Below are positions 53,139-60,535 of a stretch of 64,000 nucleotides of DNA, in pieces. This DNA is from Candidatus Hydrogenedentes bacterium ADurb.Bin170 (GTDB lineage: Bacteria > Hydrogenedentota > Hydrogenedentia > Hydrogenedentales > CAITNO01). Both the position numbers and the translations under genes were made by a program. The notes under the pieces were generated by a model. That model made no database searches. It was not told where the DNA came from and worked only from the letters and a program-made list of their open reading frames with translations. Location: assembly GCA_002070275.1 (NCBI GenBank), contig MWCY01000005.1, positions 1 to 64,000 of the forward strand, read 5' to 3'. Position 1 is the first letter of the stretch. Each line of letters opens with the position of its first letter.

Positions 53139-54383
53139 TTAATGACCAAACTCGCTTTTTATCACTTTAAAGGCATCGTCAGCTATTTGAAGTGTTTTTT
53201 CTATATCCCCGTCCGTGTGCGCGGTGGATAAAAACCAGTTGTGATGCGAGGTAAAGAATGCTCCCCGACGGGTACATTCTCCACACCAGGCCTGCTGCAG
53301 CATCAGTGTGTCATCATCCGCGAGACGAAGATAAGGCATGGCGGGTTCGCCGGATACGACCAGAGTGTAGCCATGGCCGGCTGCCACATCACGAAGCCCG
53401 GAGGTAAGCTTTTCGCCAAGCACCCGCATCCGCTCCGGTCCCTTTTCTGCCTTGAGGGTAGTAAGGCAGGCTATAGCGGCGGCAAAAGACCCGGCACAAT
53501 ACCAGAAACTGCCCGTATGGAACACTTTTGCGGCATCAAGACGGAGCGCATCTGTGCCCACCAGTGCGGACAACGCATAGCCGTTGGCGATAGCTTTGGA
53601 AAAAGCAATCATATCTGGCTTAAAACCATAGTGCTCATTGGAGCCGCCCAAATGCAGCCTGAAGCCGGCGCGAACGTCATCAACAATGACAACGCTGCCG
53701 TTTTTGTGCAGCTTATCTATCGCAGCCTGCCAATAGCCTTCGGCAGGCAGGACGTTGTCTTCAAAAATGGGATGATGATAGGGGCTTGCCATAAAAGCAG
53801 CAACCTGAGATCCATGCTCGGCGAGCACCTGGTCCAGAGCATTCAGATCATTCCAGGGAATGCGGATTACATGCTGGTGGTCATCGGCAATGGTGCCATG
53901 GTGCCCGGGCGCCTGCATCCAGGGACTTGTACCGTGATAGCCTCCCTTAATGGCAATGACTTTATCACGGCCTGTAGCTGCTCTTGCCACCATAACAGCC
54001 AGGTTGGTGACATCAGCTCCATTTCGGGCAAAAAAAGCCCACTCGGCGACGGGAACAAGATCGCAGAGAAGTTCAGCAAGTTCCACCATCCGCGGAGACG
54101 CAACGCTGTTTGCATCAGAAAGACTGTGCTGCTCCTGAAAGGCGGCTTCCACGGCAGGGTGATTGTAGCCTAGAACCATGGGACCGTAGGCACACATATA
54201 GTCAATAAATTCGTTGCCGTCCACATCCCAGAAACGGGCGGCATCAGCCTTATTGGAAAAAAAAGGGTAGGCTTCCACAGGAGCATAGGGAGCAGGGCTG
54301 AAATGACCGTAAACGCCGCATGGGATTACTTTTACAGCTCTATCAAACCACTTATTTGATTCTTCGTAACGGTAAATGTTCAC
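53139..54383 (-). CDS. Class III aminotransferase, glutamate-1-semialdehyde aminomutase-like
   Basis: A 414-residue PLP enzyme of the GSA aminomutase branch of class III aminotransferases. 'DVDGNEFIDYMCAYGPMVLGYNHP', 'FFARNGADVTNLAVMVARAATGRDKV', 'KGGYHGT', 'VIVDDVRAGFR' and the PLP lysine in 'AFSKAIANGYALSALVG' are family features. True HemL has 'GxYHG' and a different C-terminus, and here the enzyme is in an operon with a transketolase, so a role in an amino sugar or amino keto compound is more likely than in haem synthesis. The GTG start has AGGAG eight bases upstream. The SCP2-like gene ends 21 bases upstream. Substrate unknown. Confidence 0.85.
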   Translation of the reverse strand: MNIYRYEESNKWFDRAVKVIPCGVYGHFSPAPYAPVEAYPFFSNKADAARFWDVDGNEFIDYMCAYGPMVLGYNHPAVEAAFQEQHSLSDANSVASPRMVELAELLCDLVPVAEWAFFARNGADVTNLAVMVARAATGRDKVIAIKGGYHGTSPWMQAPGHHGTIADDHQHVIRIPWNDLNALDQVLAEHGSQVAAFMASPYHHPIFEDNVLPAEGYWQAAIDKLHKNGSVVIVDDVRAGFRLHLGGSNEHYGFKPDMIAFSKAIANGYALSALVGTDALRLDAAKVFHTGSFWYCAGSFAAAIACLTTLKAEKGPERMRVLGEKLTSGLRDVAAGHGYTLVVSGEPAMPYLRLADDDTLMLQQAWCGECTRRGAFFTSHHNWFLSTAHTDGDIEKTLQIADDAFKVIKSEFGH

Positions 54384-54404
54384 TGTCTTGTCTCCTGGAG
54401 CGAA

Positions 54405-55166
54405 CTACTGCAAATATTTTGGAATTTGATCAAGAATGACGTTGGTATGATCGATCAGAGGAATTTTGCCCCTTAATTGAATATCGCCTTTGGCAACGGC
54501 GCCGAAACTGTCCAGCGTGCCGTCAACAAGTAACTGGGCAATTTCGGGGTTTCGAAAAGTAAGGAGGGCTTCCGGACGGGCAGCTTTGCCTGTAAACGCT
54601 TTTGCTCCGCCCTTACCGTCATAAATCACATAAGCATAAGGCCCTTCGGGCAATACCGACAACTGCAGAGTGCCGGCAGACAGTTGCGGGGCAATGCGCC
54701 GGGAAACAGGATCCAACTGAAGCAATTCCGGTATGGCAAATACCGCTGTACTTAGTGCCAGGGATAAATTGATCATTTTATGGCGGTCATCCTGAACTAC
54801 ATCGCTGGGGGGCTTCAGGAAATATTCAAGCCTGCTGGTAAGCTTCGAAAATTCAGTTTTTAAAAAGCCCAGCCTGGTAAAGCCGGAGAGAGGCAGGGGA
54901 GAGGCGTTATTCTCCATCATATTGTTCAAATGAGCAGCAGAGCAGAAAAAGAGGCTAACCGTTCCTTTTTCTATTGTATCGGCTAAAAAAGTGCAACGTC
55001 CGTTATGAAAATTTAAAAGGATATTGGTATCGCGCCAAATAGATAAACGGATGGAAATTTCCCAGTCTTTGATCAGCTCCCGACTCAGGTCGTCTATTTC
55101 CGGAAGCAGCTCCACGTTTCTTAATACTGCTTTAAGATTGAGTCGCGCTTTCAGCTGATCAATCAT
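54405..55166 (-). CDS. SCP2-like protein B, first gene of the aminotransferase-transketolase operon
   Basis: A 253-residue cytoplasmic protein with SCP2-like features, notably in the second half: 'YAYVIYDGKGGAKAFTGKA', 'PEALLTFRNPEIAQLLVDGTLDSFGAVAKGDIQLRG' (in pieces). The first half has 'SLFFCSAAHLNNMMENN', matching the position of 'FSFSSLKAMNDMF' in protein A, so the two are distant paralogues. The open frame continues to 55247, but a promoter overlaps that part (55219-55247), and AGGAAGGAG is seven bases before the ATG at 55166, which is the start used. It is the first gene of the five-gene operon. The ligand is unknown. Confidence 0.6.
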   Translation of the reverse strand: MIDQLKARLNLKAVLRNVELLPEIDDLSRELIKDWEISIRLSIWRDTNILLNFHNGRCTFLADTIEKGTVSLFFCSAAHLNNMMENNASPLPLSGFTRLGFLKTEFSKLTSRLEYFLKPPSDVVQDDRHKMINLSLALSTAVFAIPELLQLDPVSRRIAPQLSAGTLQLSVLPEGPYAYVIYDGKGGAKAFTGKAARPEALLTFRNPEIAQLLVDGTLDSFGAVAKGDIQLRGKIPLIDHTNVILDQIPKYLQ

Positions 55167-55218
55167 TCTCATACTCCTTCCTGAAAACCATCTATCTTTG
55201 TGTCGGTTGAGAGATTCA

Positions 55219-55247
55219 AGAGTACCATAATCACATACAAAGTGCAA
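55219..55247 (-). promoter_or_regulatory. Promoter of the SCP2-aminotransferase-transketolase operon
   Basis: On the minus strand TTGCAC (55247-55242) and TACTCT (55224-55219) are exactly 17 bp apart, and TGG precedes the -10, giving an extended -10. Transcription would start near 55212, about 45 bases before the ATG at 55166. It is divergent from the xylulokinase promoter. Confidence 0.65.
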
Positions 55248-55313
55248 CTTATGAACGCCGTTTGGTGCGGTGCTGCTTCTTCTTTACACGGGCAGCTATT
55301 TCCCTTAGCGACT

Positions 55314-55342
55314 TTGGGAAGTACCCTTTCTGCTGATATACT
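55314..55342 (+). promoter_or_regulatory. Promoter of xylB
   Basis: TTGGGA (55314-55319) and TATACT (55337-55342) are 17 bp apart, with an extended -10 (TGA before TATACT). Transcription would start near 55349, giving a 55-base leader to the start at 55404 and ruling out the earlier in-frame starts. Confidence 0.65.
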
Positions 55343-55403
55343 ACGGAACAGAATCCCACTATTCTTTAAGAGGCTTTTTTCCGGGCAGGAAAGGAAAATT
55401 GAA

Positions 55404-56936
55404 ATGGCGGAATTGCTCATCGGACTGGACGTTGGCACAAGTGGTGTCAAGGCATTGCTTATGGACACCTGCGGAAATGTCGTTGCATCTGCTTTGCGTG
55501 AATACCCGCTTTCCACACCAAAGCCCAACTGGGCGGAGCAGAATCCATCGGACTGGGCGGAAGCATCGCTTAGCGCTCTTCAGGAGCTGGCTGCGTGCGT
55601 TCCTTCAGGTTCAGAAGTAAAAGCCATTGGGCTAACCGGTCAAATGCACGGAAGTGTATTTCTGGATAAACATAACGAAGTGCTGCGGCCTGCTTTGCTC
55701 TGGTGCGATCAGCGCACAGCCGCTCAATGCCAGGAAATTACCGACCGGGCCGGAGGAGAGGCGGCACTTGTAAATATGGTATCCAATCCGGCGTTGACAG
55801 GGTTTACAGCCCCGAAAATTCTTTGGCTCCGTGACCATGAGCCGCATCATTTCGAGAAGCTTTGCAAAGTTCTTCTTCCGAAAGACTATATCCGTTGGGT
55901 ACTCACAGGTGAGTTTGCTACCGACGTTTCCGACGCTTCGGGGACGCTCCTTTTTGATGTACGAAACCGCTGCTGGCATAAAGAATTACTCTCTTTACTG
56001 GAACTCGATTCATCTCTTCTTCCTGAGTCTTTTGAGGGTCCTGAAGTGACGGGGACTTTATCGTCACAGGCAGCACAGCGCACAGGGCTTTCAAAGGGTA
56101 TTCCGGTGGTTGCCGGCGGGGGAGACCAGGCTGCCGGCGGGGTTGGCTGCGGCATTGTCAAAGCCGGGACACTTTCTTCTGCATTAGGTACCAGCGGTGT
56201 GGTTTTTGCTTTTTCTGAAGAAATATGTGTTGATCCTCAAGGCCGTATCCACACCTTCTGCCACGCAGTGCCGGGCAAATGGCATGTTATGGGCGTTATG
56301 TTAAGCGCGGGCGGTGCCCTCCAATGGTTCAGAAATCAGCTGTGTCATGAGGAAATTCAAAAAGCCCGGGAATTGGATATCGACCCCTATACCCTTATCA
56401 CTGAAGCAGCTGCAACTATATCCCCGGGCGCCGAAGGCTTATTATTTCTCCCGTACCTTTCCGGGGAGCGCACCCCTCATAAAGACCCATATGCTAAAGG
56501 TACTTTTGCAGGGCTATCGCTGCGCCATACAAAGGCGCATATGGCACGGGCAATTCTGGAAGGGGTCGCCTACGGAATGCGGGAAAGTTTGGATATCATG
56601 CGCGAAATTGGCGTTCCGCTCTCAGTCTCTCGCATTTCTGGTGGAGGCGCTCGCAGCGCTCTATGGCGGCAGATTCTGGCGGACACGGGTCGTGTAGCAA
56701 TCGCTCGCCTGGAGGTGGATCAGGGGCCGTCCTACGGTGCTGCCATTCTTGCCGGGGTAGGGGCGAGGCTTTTCACGTCTGTGGAAGAAGCGTGTGATCT
56801 CTGTATTCATGAGAAAGACATACAGATGCCGGATCCCTCCGTAGCAGATTTTTATGACACCTACGTGGCAGAATACCGCGCAGTCTATCTGGCATTGAAA
56901 AGTCACTTCAAGCGGATGGCAGCGCTGGTTGGCTAG
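55404..56936 (+). CDS. xylB: Xylulokinase
   Basis: A 510-residue xylulokinase of the FGGY family, phosphorylating D-xylulose to xylulose 5-phosphate, a transketolase donor. 'LIGLDVGTSGVKALLMD' is the first ATP-binding motif, 'GLTGQMHGSVFLD' the family-specific substrate loop, 'VVAGGGDQAAGGVGCGIV' the second nucleotide site and 'RISGGGARSALWRQILAD' the third. Length fits XylB. The open frame reaches 55200, but the promoter at 55314-55342 and GGAAAG upstream of the ATG fix 55404. It is divergent from the transketolase operon, with promoters about 67 bases apart, so a shared regulator is possible. The sugar could also be another ketose. Confidence 0.9.
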   Translation: MAELLIGLDVGTSGVKALLMDTCGNVVASALREYPLSTPKPNWAEQNPSDWAEASLSALQELAACVPSGSEVKAIGLTGQMHGSVFLDKHNEVLRPALLWCDQRTAAQCQEITDRAGGEAALVNMVSNPALTGFTAPKILWLRDHEPHHFEKLCKVLLPKDYIRWVLTGEFATDVSDASGTLLFDVRNRCWHKELLSLLELDSSLLPESFEGPEVTGTLSSQAAQRTGLSKGIPVVAGGGDQAAGGVGCGIVKAGTLSSALGTSGVVFAFSEEICVDPQGRIHTFCHAVPGKWHVMGVMLSAGGALQWFRNQLCHEEIQKARELDIDPYTLITEAAATISPGAEGLLFLPYLSGERTPHKDPYAKGTFAGLSLRHTKAHMARAILEGVAYGMRESLDIMREIGVPLSVSRISGGGARSALWRQILADTGRVAIARLEVDQGPSYGAAILAGVGARLFTSVEEACDLCIHEKDIQMPDPSVADFYDTYVAEYRAVYLALKSHFKRMAALVG

Positions 56937-57736
56937 TATTACGTTGCCTTCGAAGCTTCTGTTCCGAGACCGCTTCCGTCAGAAACGCTAAACGGGCCTT
57001 GCTGCATGGAAGGGTTCCCATTGCCGCAAGACCAGCGATAGCGGCAGAGGGCATTTCATAGGCATTTTATCTGAGCCCGTATTTTCGCTTCTGCGCGCTT
57101 TTTGTCCGGTTCCTCTTACTTTCCTATGGTTTAAAGCGCGCGCGCATAGTGTCTGATAATATATATTATGTTCGTTTTTCGACGATCAAAAAAATAGCCC
57201 GCATGAGGAATACCTCCAAACTCCTTATAAAAAAGACCTGCCTTATATGTTTACTATAGATATGACTTATTTTCGTACACGCTTCATTATGATACACACA
57301 AATACTGATTTAAAATAACGCGCCATTTCAATAAGATGCCTTGCTTTTTAAATGCATTTACAGACCTAATATTTCATATCATATCAGCACGATATCAAAC
57401 TGTTATTACAAGGATTTTATGAGTTAATCTATCTATAGAAATATTTGTCTCCTCTGATTTTTTCAGGTATCCAAAATGCGCGTATCATATTAGATCAGTC
57501 TGAAATTAATAGGAAATCATGACAAAAAAAATATTGTCCGAAGCAGAAAATAAAATAATACTCTTATGTGTATTATAACAGAGCAGATTGACTTTGCGTT
57601 ATACTTGTGCTCGACAATGAAACAACGAGACACCCCTCCCCTAATGAAGGATCACAAGACTATTCGCTCTGTTCCCGGGCTATGACATGGTTACAGCACC
57701 TGAGCTGATCAGAGAAGCAAACTTCGGACTGCTTCC
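56937..57736. other. AT-rich gap of 800 bp between convergent genes
   Basis: This is the longest non-coding stretch in the window, although flanking genes converge and need little space. The first 230 bases have ordinary composition; from about 57150 to 57620 it is very AT-rich. Only short reading frames occur, such as a 19-codon frame with AGGA upstream around 57520. The last 80 bases read as a 3'-end fragment with 'APELIREANFGLLP' before a stop, but no gene continues upstream. I see no strong terminator or tRNA. Confidence 0.5.
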
Positions 57737-58741
57737 TTAATTACCCCACCGGGCGTTGTGCGCCTGACGGGCAAGCCATTTGGTTTGCTCTGCAAGCGTC
57801 GCCAGCCATTGGACCGGTGTCGCTCCCGCCACCTTTCCGTCTGCAGCCGGATGCTGGAAAGCCACAGTTGTAATATGCTTAATACCTGCCGCATAAAAGA
57901 GCGCCACCCGTTCCCCCCAGGAAAGGCTTCTGTGTTGCTCATACGCAGCCAAATAAATATCGGTTCTGTTTTCCAATTTTTGTGCATCCACGGAGGCTCG
58001 CAAACATAGGTTTGAGAGGCCGTAGGACAGATCTTCCAGATAACAGCCGTCCCCTGCATATTCTAAATCAATAATGCCCTGTATCTCCTCATTTACAAAG
58101 AGAAGATTGCCACCGTGCCAGTCCCCATGGATAATGCCCGTCTCAAAAGTATCCCGTTTTTCTTGTGCCAGCTCTTCTGTGGCTTCCCCCAAAAAGGCGA
58201 CAATGGTGTCACAGAAACCATGCATCTGGGCATCGTTTCTTTCCTGCAGAACTCTCTGATAAAAATCCTGAAATATGGCACGCGGCACTTCGCTGAAACG
58301 CCACTTACGGGCATCTCTTGGCGGTGACGGCAGTCCCCGGCATACACTGTGGAATTTTCCCAAACAACTGCCAGCCACTTTGAGCGTTTGCACAGTTAAA
58401 GGCATGGGCCCGCCCGATAAAAAGGACTGCAGTTCAACTGCCCAGTTATCTTTGGCAATAAAGCTTTTGCCTGCGTGGGTTCGTAAAATCTGCGCCACGG
58501 GTAAATCATGGCTGTACAAAAAGTTTGAAAGATTGTGCTGAAAATAAAGGGAGTCCAGAGTTACGGCATCATTCGTATAGGTTTTCGCCAGGTACTTCCC
58601 TTTTTCCGACTCCACAACAATTTTCTTATGCCGCCGCTGGTGCGTATTTTCCAAATAGCGCAAGGGACGCATCGCGCCTAAATGATAGGCGGCAGGAATC
58701 TCCGTGCCTAGAATGGTCAGTAAATCATCTCGTTGATCCAC
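57737..58741 (-). CDS. CotS/APH-like phosphotransferase
   Basis: A 334-residue kinase of the aminoglycoside phosphotransferase/CotS-like fold. The catalytic loop is 'IIHGDWHGGNLLF' with the Asp and Asn, and the metal-binding motif is 'GIIDLEYAGDG' with the Asp. The N-terminal nucleotide-binding part is present but weak ('HKKIVVESEKGKYLAK'). The GTG start at 58741 has only a weak ribosome site. Members phosphorylate antibiotics, choline, sugars or spore-coat components; the substrate is unknown. It is a single gene between a large gap and a 450-base region. Confidence 0.75.
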   Translation of the reverse strand: MDQRDDLLTILGTEIPAAYHLGAMRPLRYLENTHQRRHKKIVVESEKGKYLAKTYTNDAVTLDSLYFQHNLSNFLYSHDLPVAQILRTHAGKSFIAKDNWAVELQSFLSGGPMPLTVQTLKVAGSCLGKFHSVCRGLPSPPRDARKWRFSEVPRAIFQDFYQRVLQERNDAQMHGFCDTIVAFLGEATEELAQEKRDTFETGIIHGDWHGGNLLFVNEEIQGIIDLEYAGDGCYLEDLSYGLSNLCLRASVDAQKLENRTDIYLAAYEQHRSLSWGERVALFYAAGIKHITTVAFQHPAADGKVAGATPVQWLATLAEQTKWLARQAHNARWGN

Positions 58742-58778
58742 GCCTGAACATCTGCCTTATTTCATTACATAATTATCT

Positions 58779-59081
58779 TTAGACGGCTGGTACGCTTTGT
58801 GACTTTCGCTGCCGGTCTGTCGTAAAAAGAGTCGCATCTCCGACAAAGCGCAGCAAATCTTGTATATAGCGTATATGAATAAGCGACATTTCAGCAACTT
58901 TCCAGCACTTTGGACGAAGGAGGCTTTTAATTACATCGGGCACACGCAAAAAAGCCTGTGTAAAGAAGATAGCCTCCTGTATATCCGATTTTTTTCCTGG
59001 CGATACCAGGAAGACAGCACTTTCCTCCTCTTTATTCTGTCGCCAATTTTCTAAGACGTGCCAGTAATTTATCGTCTGCAA
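58779..59081 (-). CDS. Possible small protein of unknown function
   Basis: An open frame of 100 codons in the 450-base space between the kinase and glycosyltransferase genes. Its composition is protein-like, with alternating charged and hydrophobic residues ('FLRVPDVIKSLLRPKCW', 'IRYIQDLLRFVGDATLF'), but it begins with TTG and has no ribosome site. I see no similarity that I recognise. The rest of the 58742-59194 gap holds only the leader of the next gene. I keep it as a low-confidence call. Confidence 0.25.
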   Translation of the reverse strand: MQTINYWHVLENWRQNKEEESAVFLVSPGKKSDIQEAIFFTQAFLRVPDVIKSLLRPKCWKVAEMSLIHIRYIQDLLRFVGDATLFTTDRQRKSQSVPAV

Positions 59082-59194
59082 TGATTTTCTGCTATATTAG
59101 AGGCATTCATACGTTGGCACAAAGTCTACCTGAAGCCTTTTAGCTGCCGCCTTTTAAAACTATCGCCTGATTGTACTCAGACGGAGAGAAGTAA

Positions 59195-59962
59195 TTGAGC
59201 TCCCTTACCGTTTTGACGCTGGTTCCCGGCGAATGTGAGCGTCTGCCCAAAGCACTGGAGAGTGTATCCTGGGCGGATGTACTTTTTTGTGTAATCGATT
59301 CCCGTGCACCTCAGGAAACCATCGATCTTGTCAGAAAATATACCGACACAGCACCGGTTCATGAATATGTAAACGCCGCTGCCCAGCGCAATTGGGCTCT
59401 CCCGCAAATTACAACCGAGTGGACTCTTGTGCTTGATGCCGATGAGTGGGTATCTGACGCACTGGCGGAACGCATTCAGGCGATCATAAAAAAACCGGAC
59501 AGTGCCGATGGATACAACATTCTGCGCCACTCCTATTTTCTCGGCAAATTAATCCGTTACTGTGGTTGGCATCGTGACTACAACCTCAGGCTTTTTCGGA
59601 CAGCTAAAGGGCATTATCTGGACAAACGGGTTCATTCCAAAGTTATCGTTGAGGGCCGTGTCGAAAAGATACGCGACGTCATGTATCACAATACTTACCG
59701 AAGTTTTGAGGAGTATTTTTCCACTTTTCAACGCTTTACGACGTGGGGCGCTCAGGATGCCTATGAACGGGGAAAGCGTGCAGGGCTAAGGGACATAATT
59801 CTTCGGCCCGTTCACCGTTTTTTAAAGATGTACTTTTGGAACCGGGGCTTTCTCGACGGATATCACGGCGCTGTTCTCTGCGGTCTTTCAGCCTTCTCTG
59901 TCTTCACCAAATATGCTAAACTATGGAAAATCCAGACGGACGCTCAAAAGCCGGAAAACTGA
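59195..59962 (+). CDS. Glycosyltransferase family 2
   Basis: A 255-residue family 2 glycosyltransferase. The N-terminus 'LTVLTLVPGECERLPKALESVSWAD' is the nucleotide-sugar-binding beta strand and helix, 'LVLDADEWVSD' is the DxD motif, and 'RHSYFLGKLIRYCGWHRDYNLRLFR' resembles WaaE/KdtX-type transferases. The TTG start is supported by GGAGAG seven bases upstream. The last 60 residues are hydrophobic and may associate with the membrane. The MerR-type regulator gene starts 19 bases after the stop. The sugar donor is unknown; LPS or glycan core is typical for such proteins. Confidence 0.85.
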   Translation: MSSLTVLTLVPGECERLPKALESVSWADVLFCVIDSRAPQETIDLVRKYTDTAPVHEYVNAAAQRNWALPQITTEWTLVLDADEWVSDALAERIQAIIKKPDSADGYNILRHSYFLGKLIRYCGWHRDYNLRLFRTAKGHYLDKRVHSKVIVEGRVEKIRDVMYHNTYRSFEEYFSTFQRFTTWGAQDAYERGKRAGLRDIILRPVHRFLKMYFWNRGFLDGYHGAVLCGLSAFSVFTKYAKLWKIQTDAQKPEN

Positions 59963-59981
59963 TTCCAGGGCACTTCGCACC

Positions 59982-60389
59982 ATGACACAGACTCTCTCTC
60001 CTATGCATGACGATCTCCCGGACAAGGTCTACAGCGTCAGCGAAACGGCGCAACTGGTAGGAATCTCCCCTCATTTGCTGCGTCAGTGGGAGAAACGATT
60101 TCCCACAGAAGTAAAACCCCGTAGAAACAGCGCAAACCATCGCATGTACTCACGCGAGGATATAATCAGTCTGATGCGAATTAAAACACTCCTTTATCAC
60201 AATGGAATGACAGCTAAAGGGGCGCGTCAGCAATTACGTCAAGAAAGATTTACGGACGGACAACCCCGTGATATCAGTGGCATGGCAAGAATAATCGATG
60301 CCATTGCCGATGAATCCAGAGCCATTCTCAACCTGTTTGACCCGAAAGTGGACGAACTGATTCCGGATCAGGACGATGCTTTCCACTAA
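59982..60389 (+). CDS. MerR-family transcriptional regulator
   Basis: A 135-residue DNA-binding protein of the MerR family. The helix-turn-helix and wing are 'YSVSETAQLVGISPHLLRQWEKRFP', 'SANHRMYSREDIISLMRIKTLLYHNGMTAKGARQQLRQ' (described in part). The C-terminal part is short and lacks an obvious Cys-based effector site. I start at the ATG at 59982, because the open frame from 59913 reads through the end of the glycosyltransferase gene. Its targets are unknown; the flanking promoter regions are candidates. Confidence 0.8.
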   Translation: MTQTLSPMHDDLPDKVYSVSETAQLVGISPHLLRQWEKRFPTEVKPRRNSANHRMYSREDIISLMRIKTLLYHNGMTAKGARQQLRQERFTDGQPRDISGMARIIDAIADESRAILNLFDPKVDELIPDQDDAFH

Positions 60390-60535
60390 CGCGTCAATTG
60401 TCTGTCAGAGCACCGACCGGGGCTGACCATATAAACGTAAAGCGATACTGCAACAATAAGTGAAAGAAAACTACCGATCTGCAGAAATAAGGCGCCACAA
60501 GCCTTGACATAACACTAAAGAAGGATATCTAAACT

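Noticed and set aside
53241-54173. Plus-strand open frame of 310 codons over the aminotransferase gene
   Set aside because: Antisense shadow; the opposite strand has the PLP lysine motif and ribosome site.
53139-54383. HemL (glutamate-1-semialdehyde aminomutase) for haem synthesis
   Set aside because: It is in an operon with transketolase and SCP2-like genes and no haem genes, so I name only the family.
55200-55403. N-terminal 68-residue extension of xylulokinase
   Set aside because: A promoter (55314-55342) lies inside it and the family starts at the ATG at 55404.
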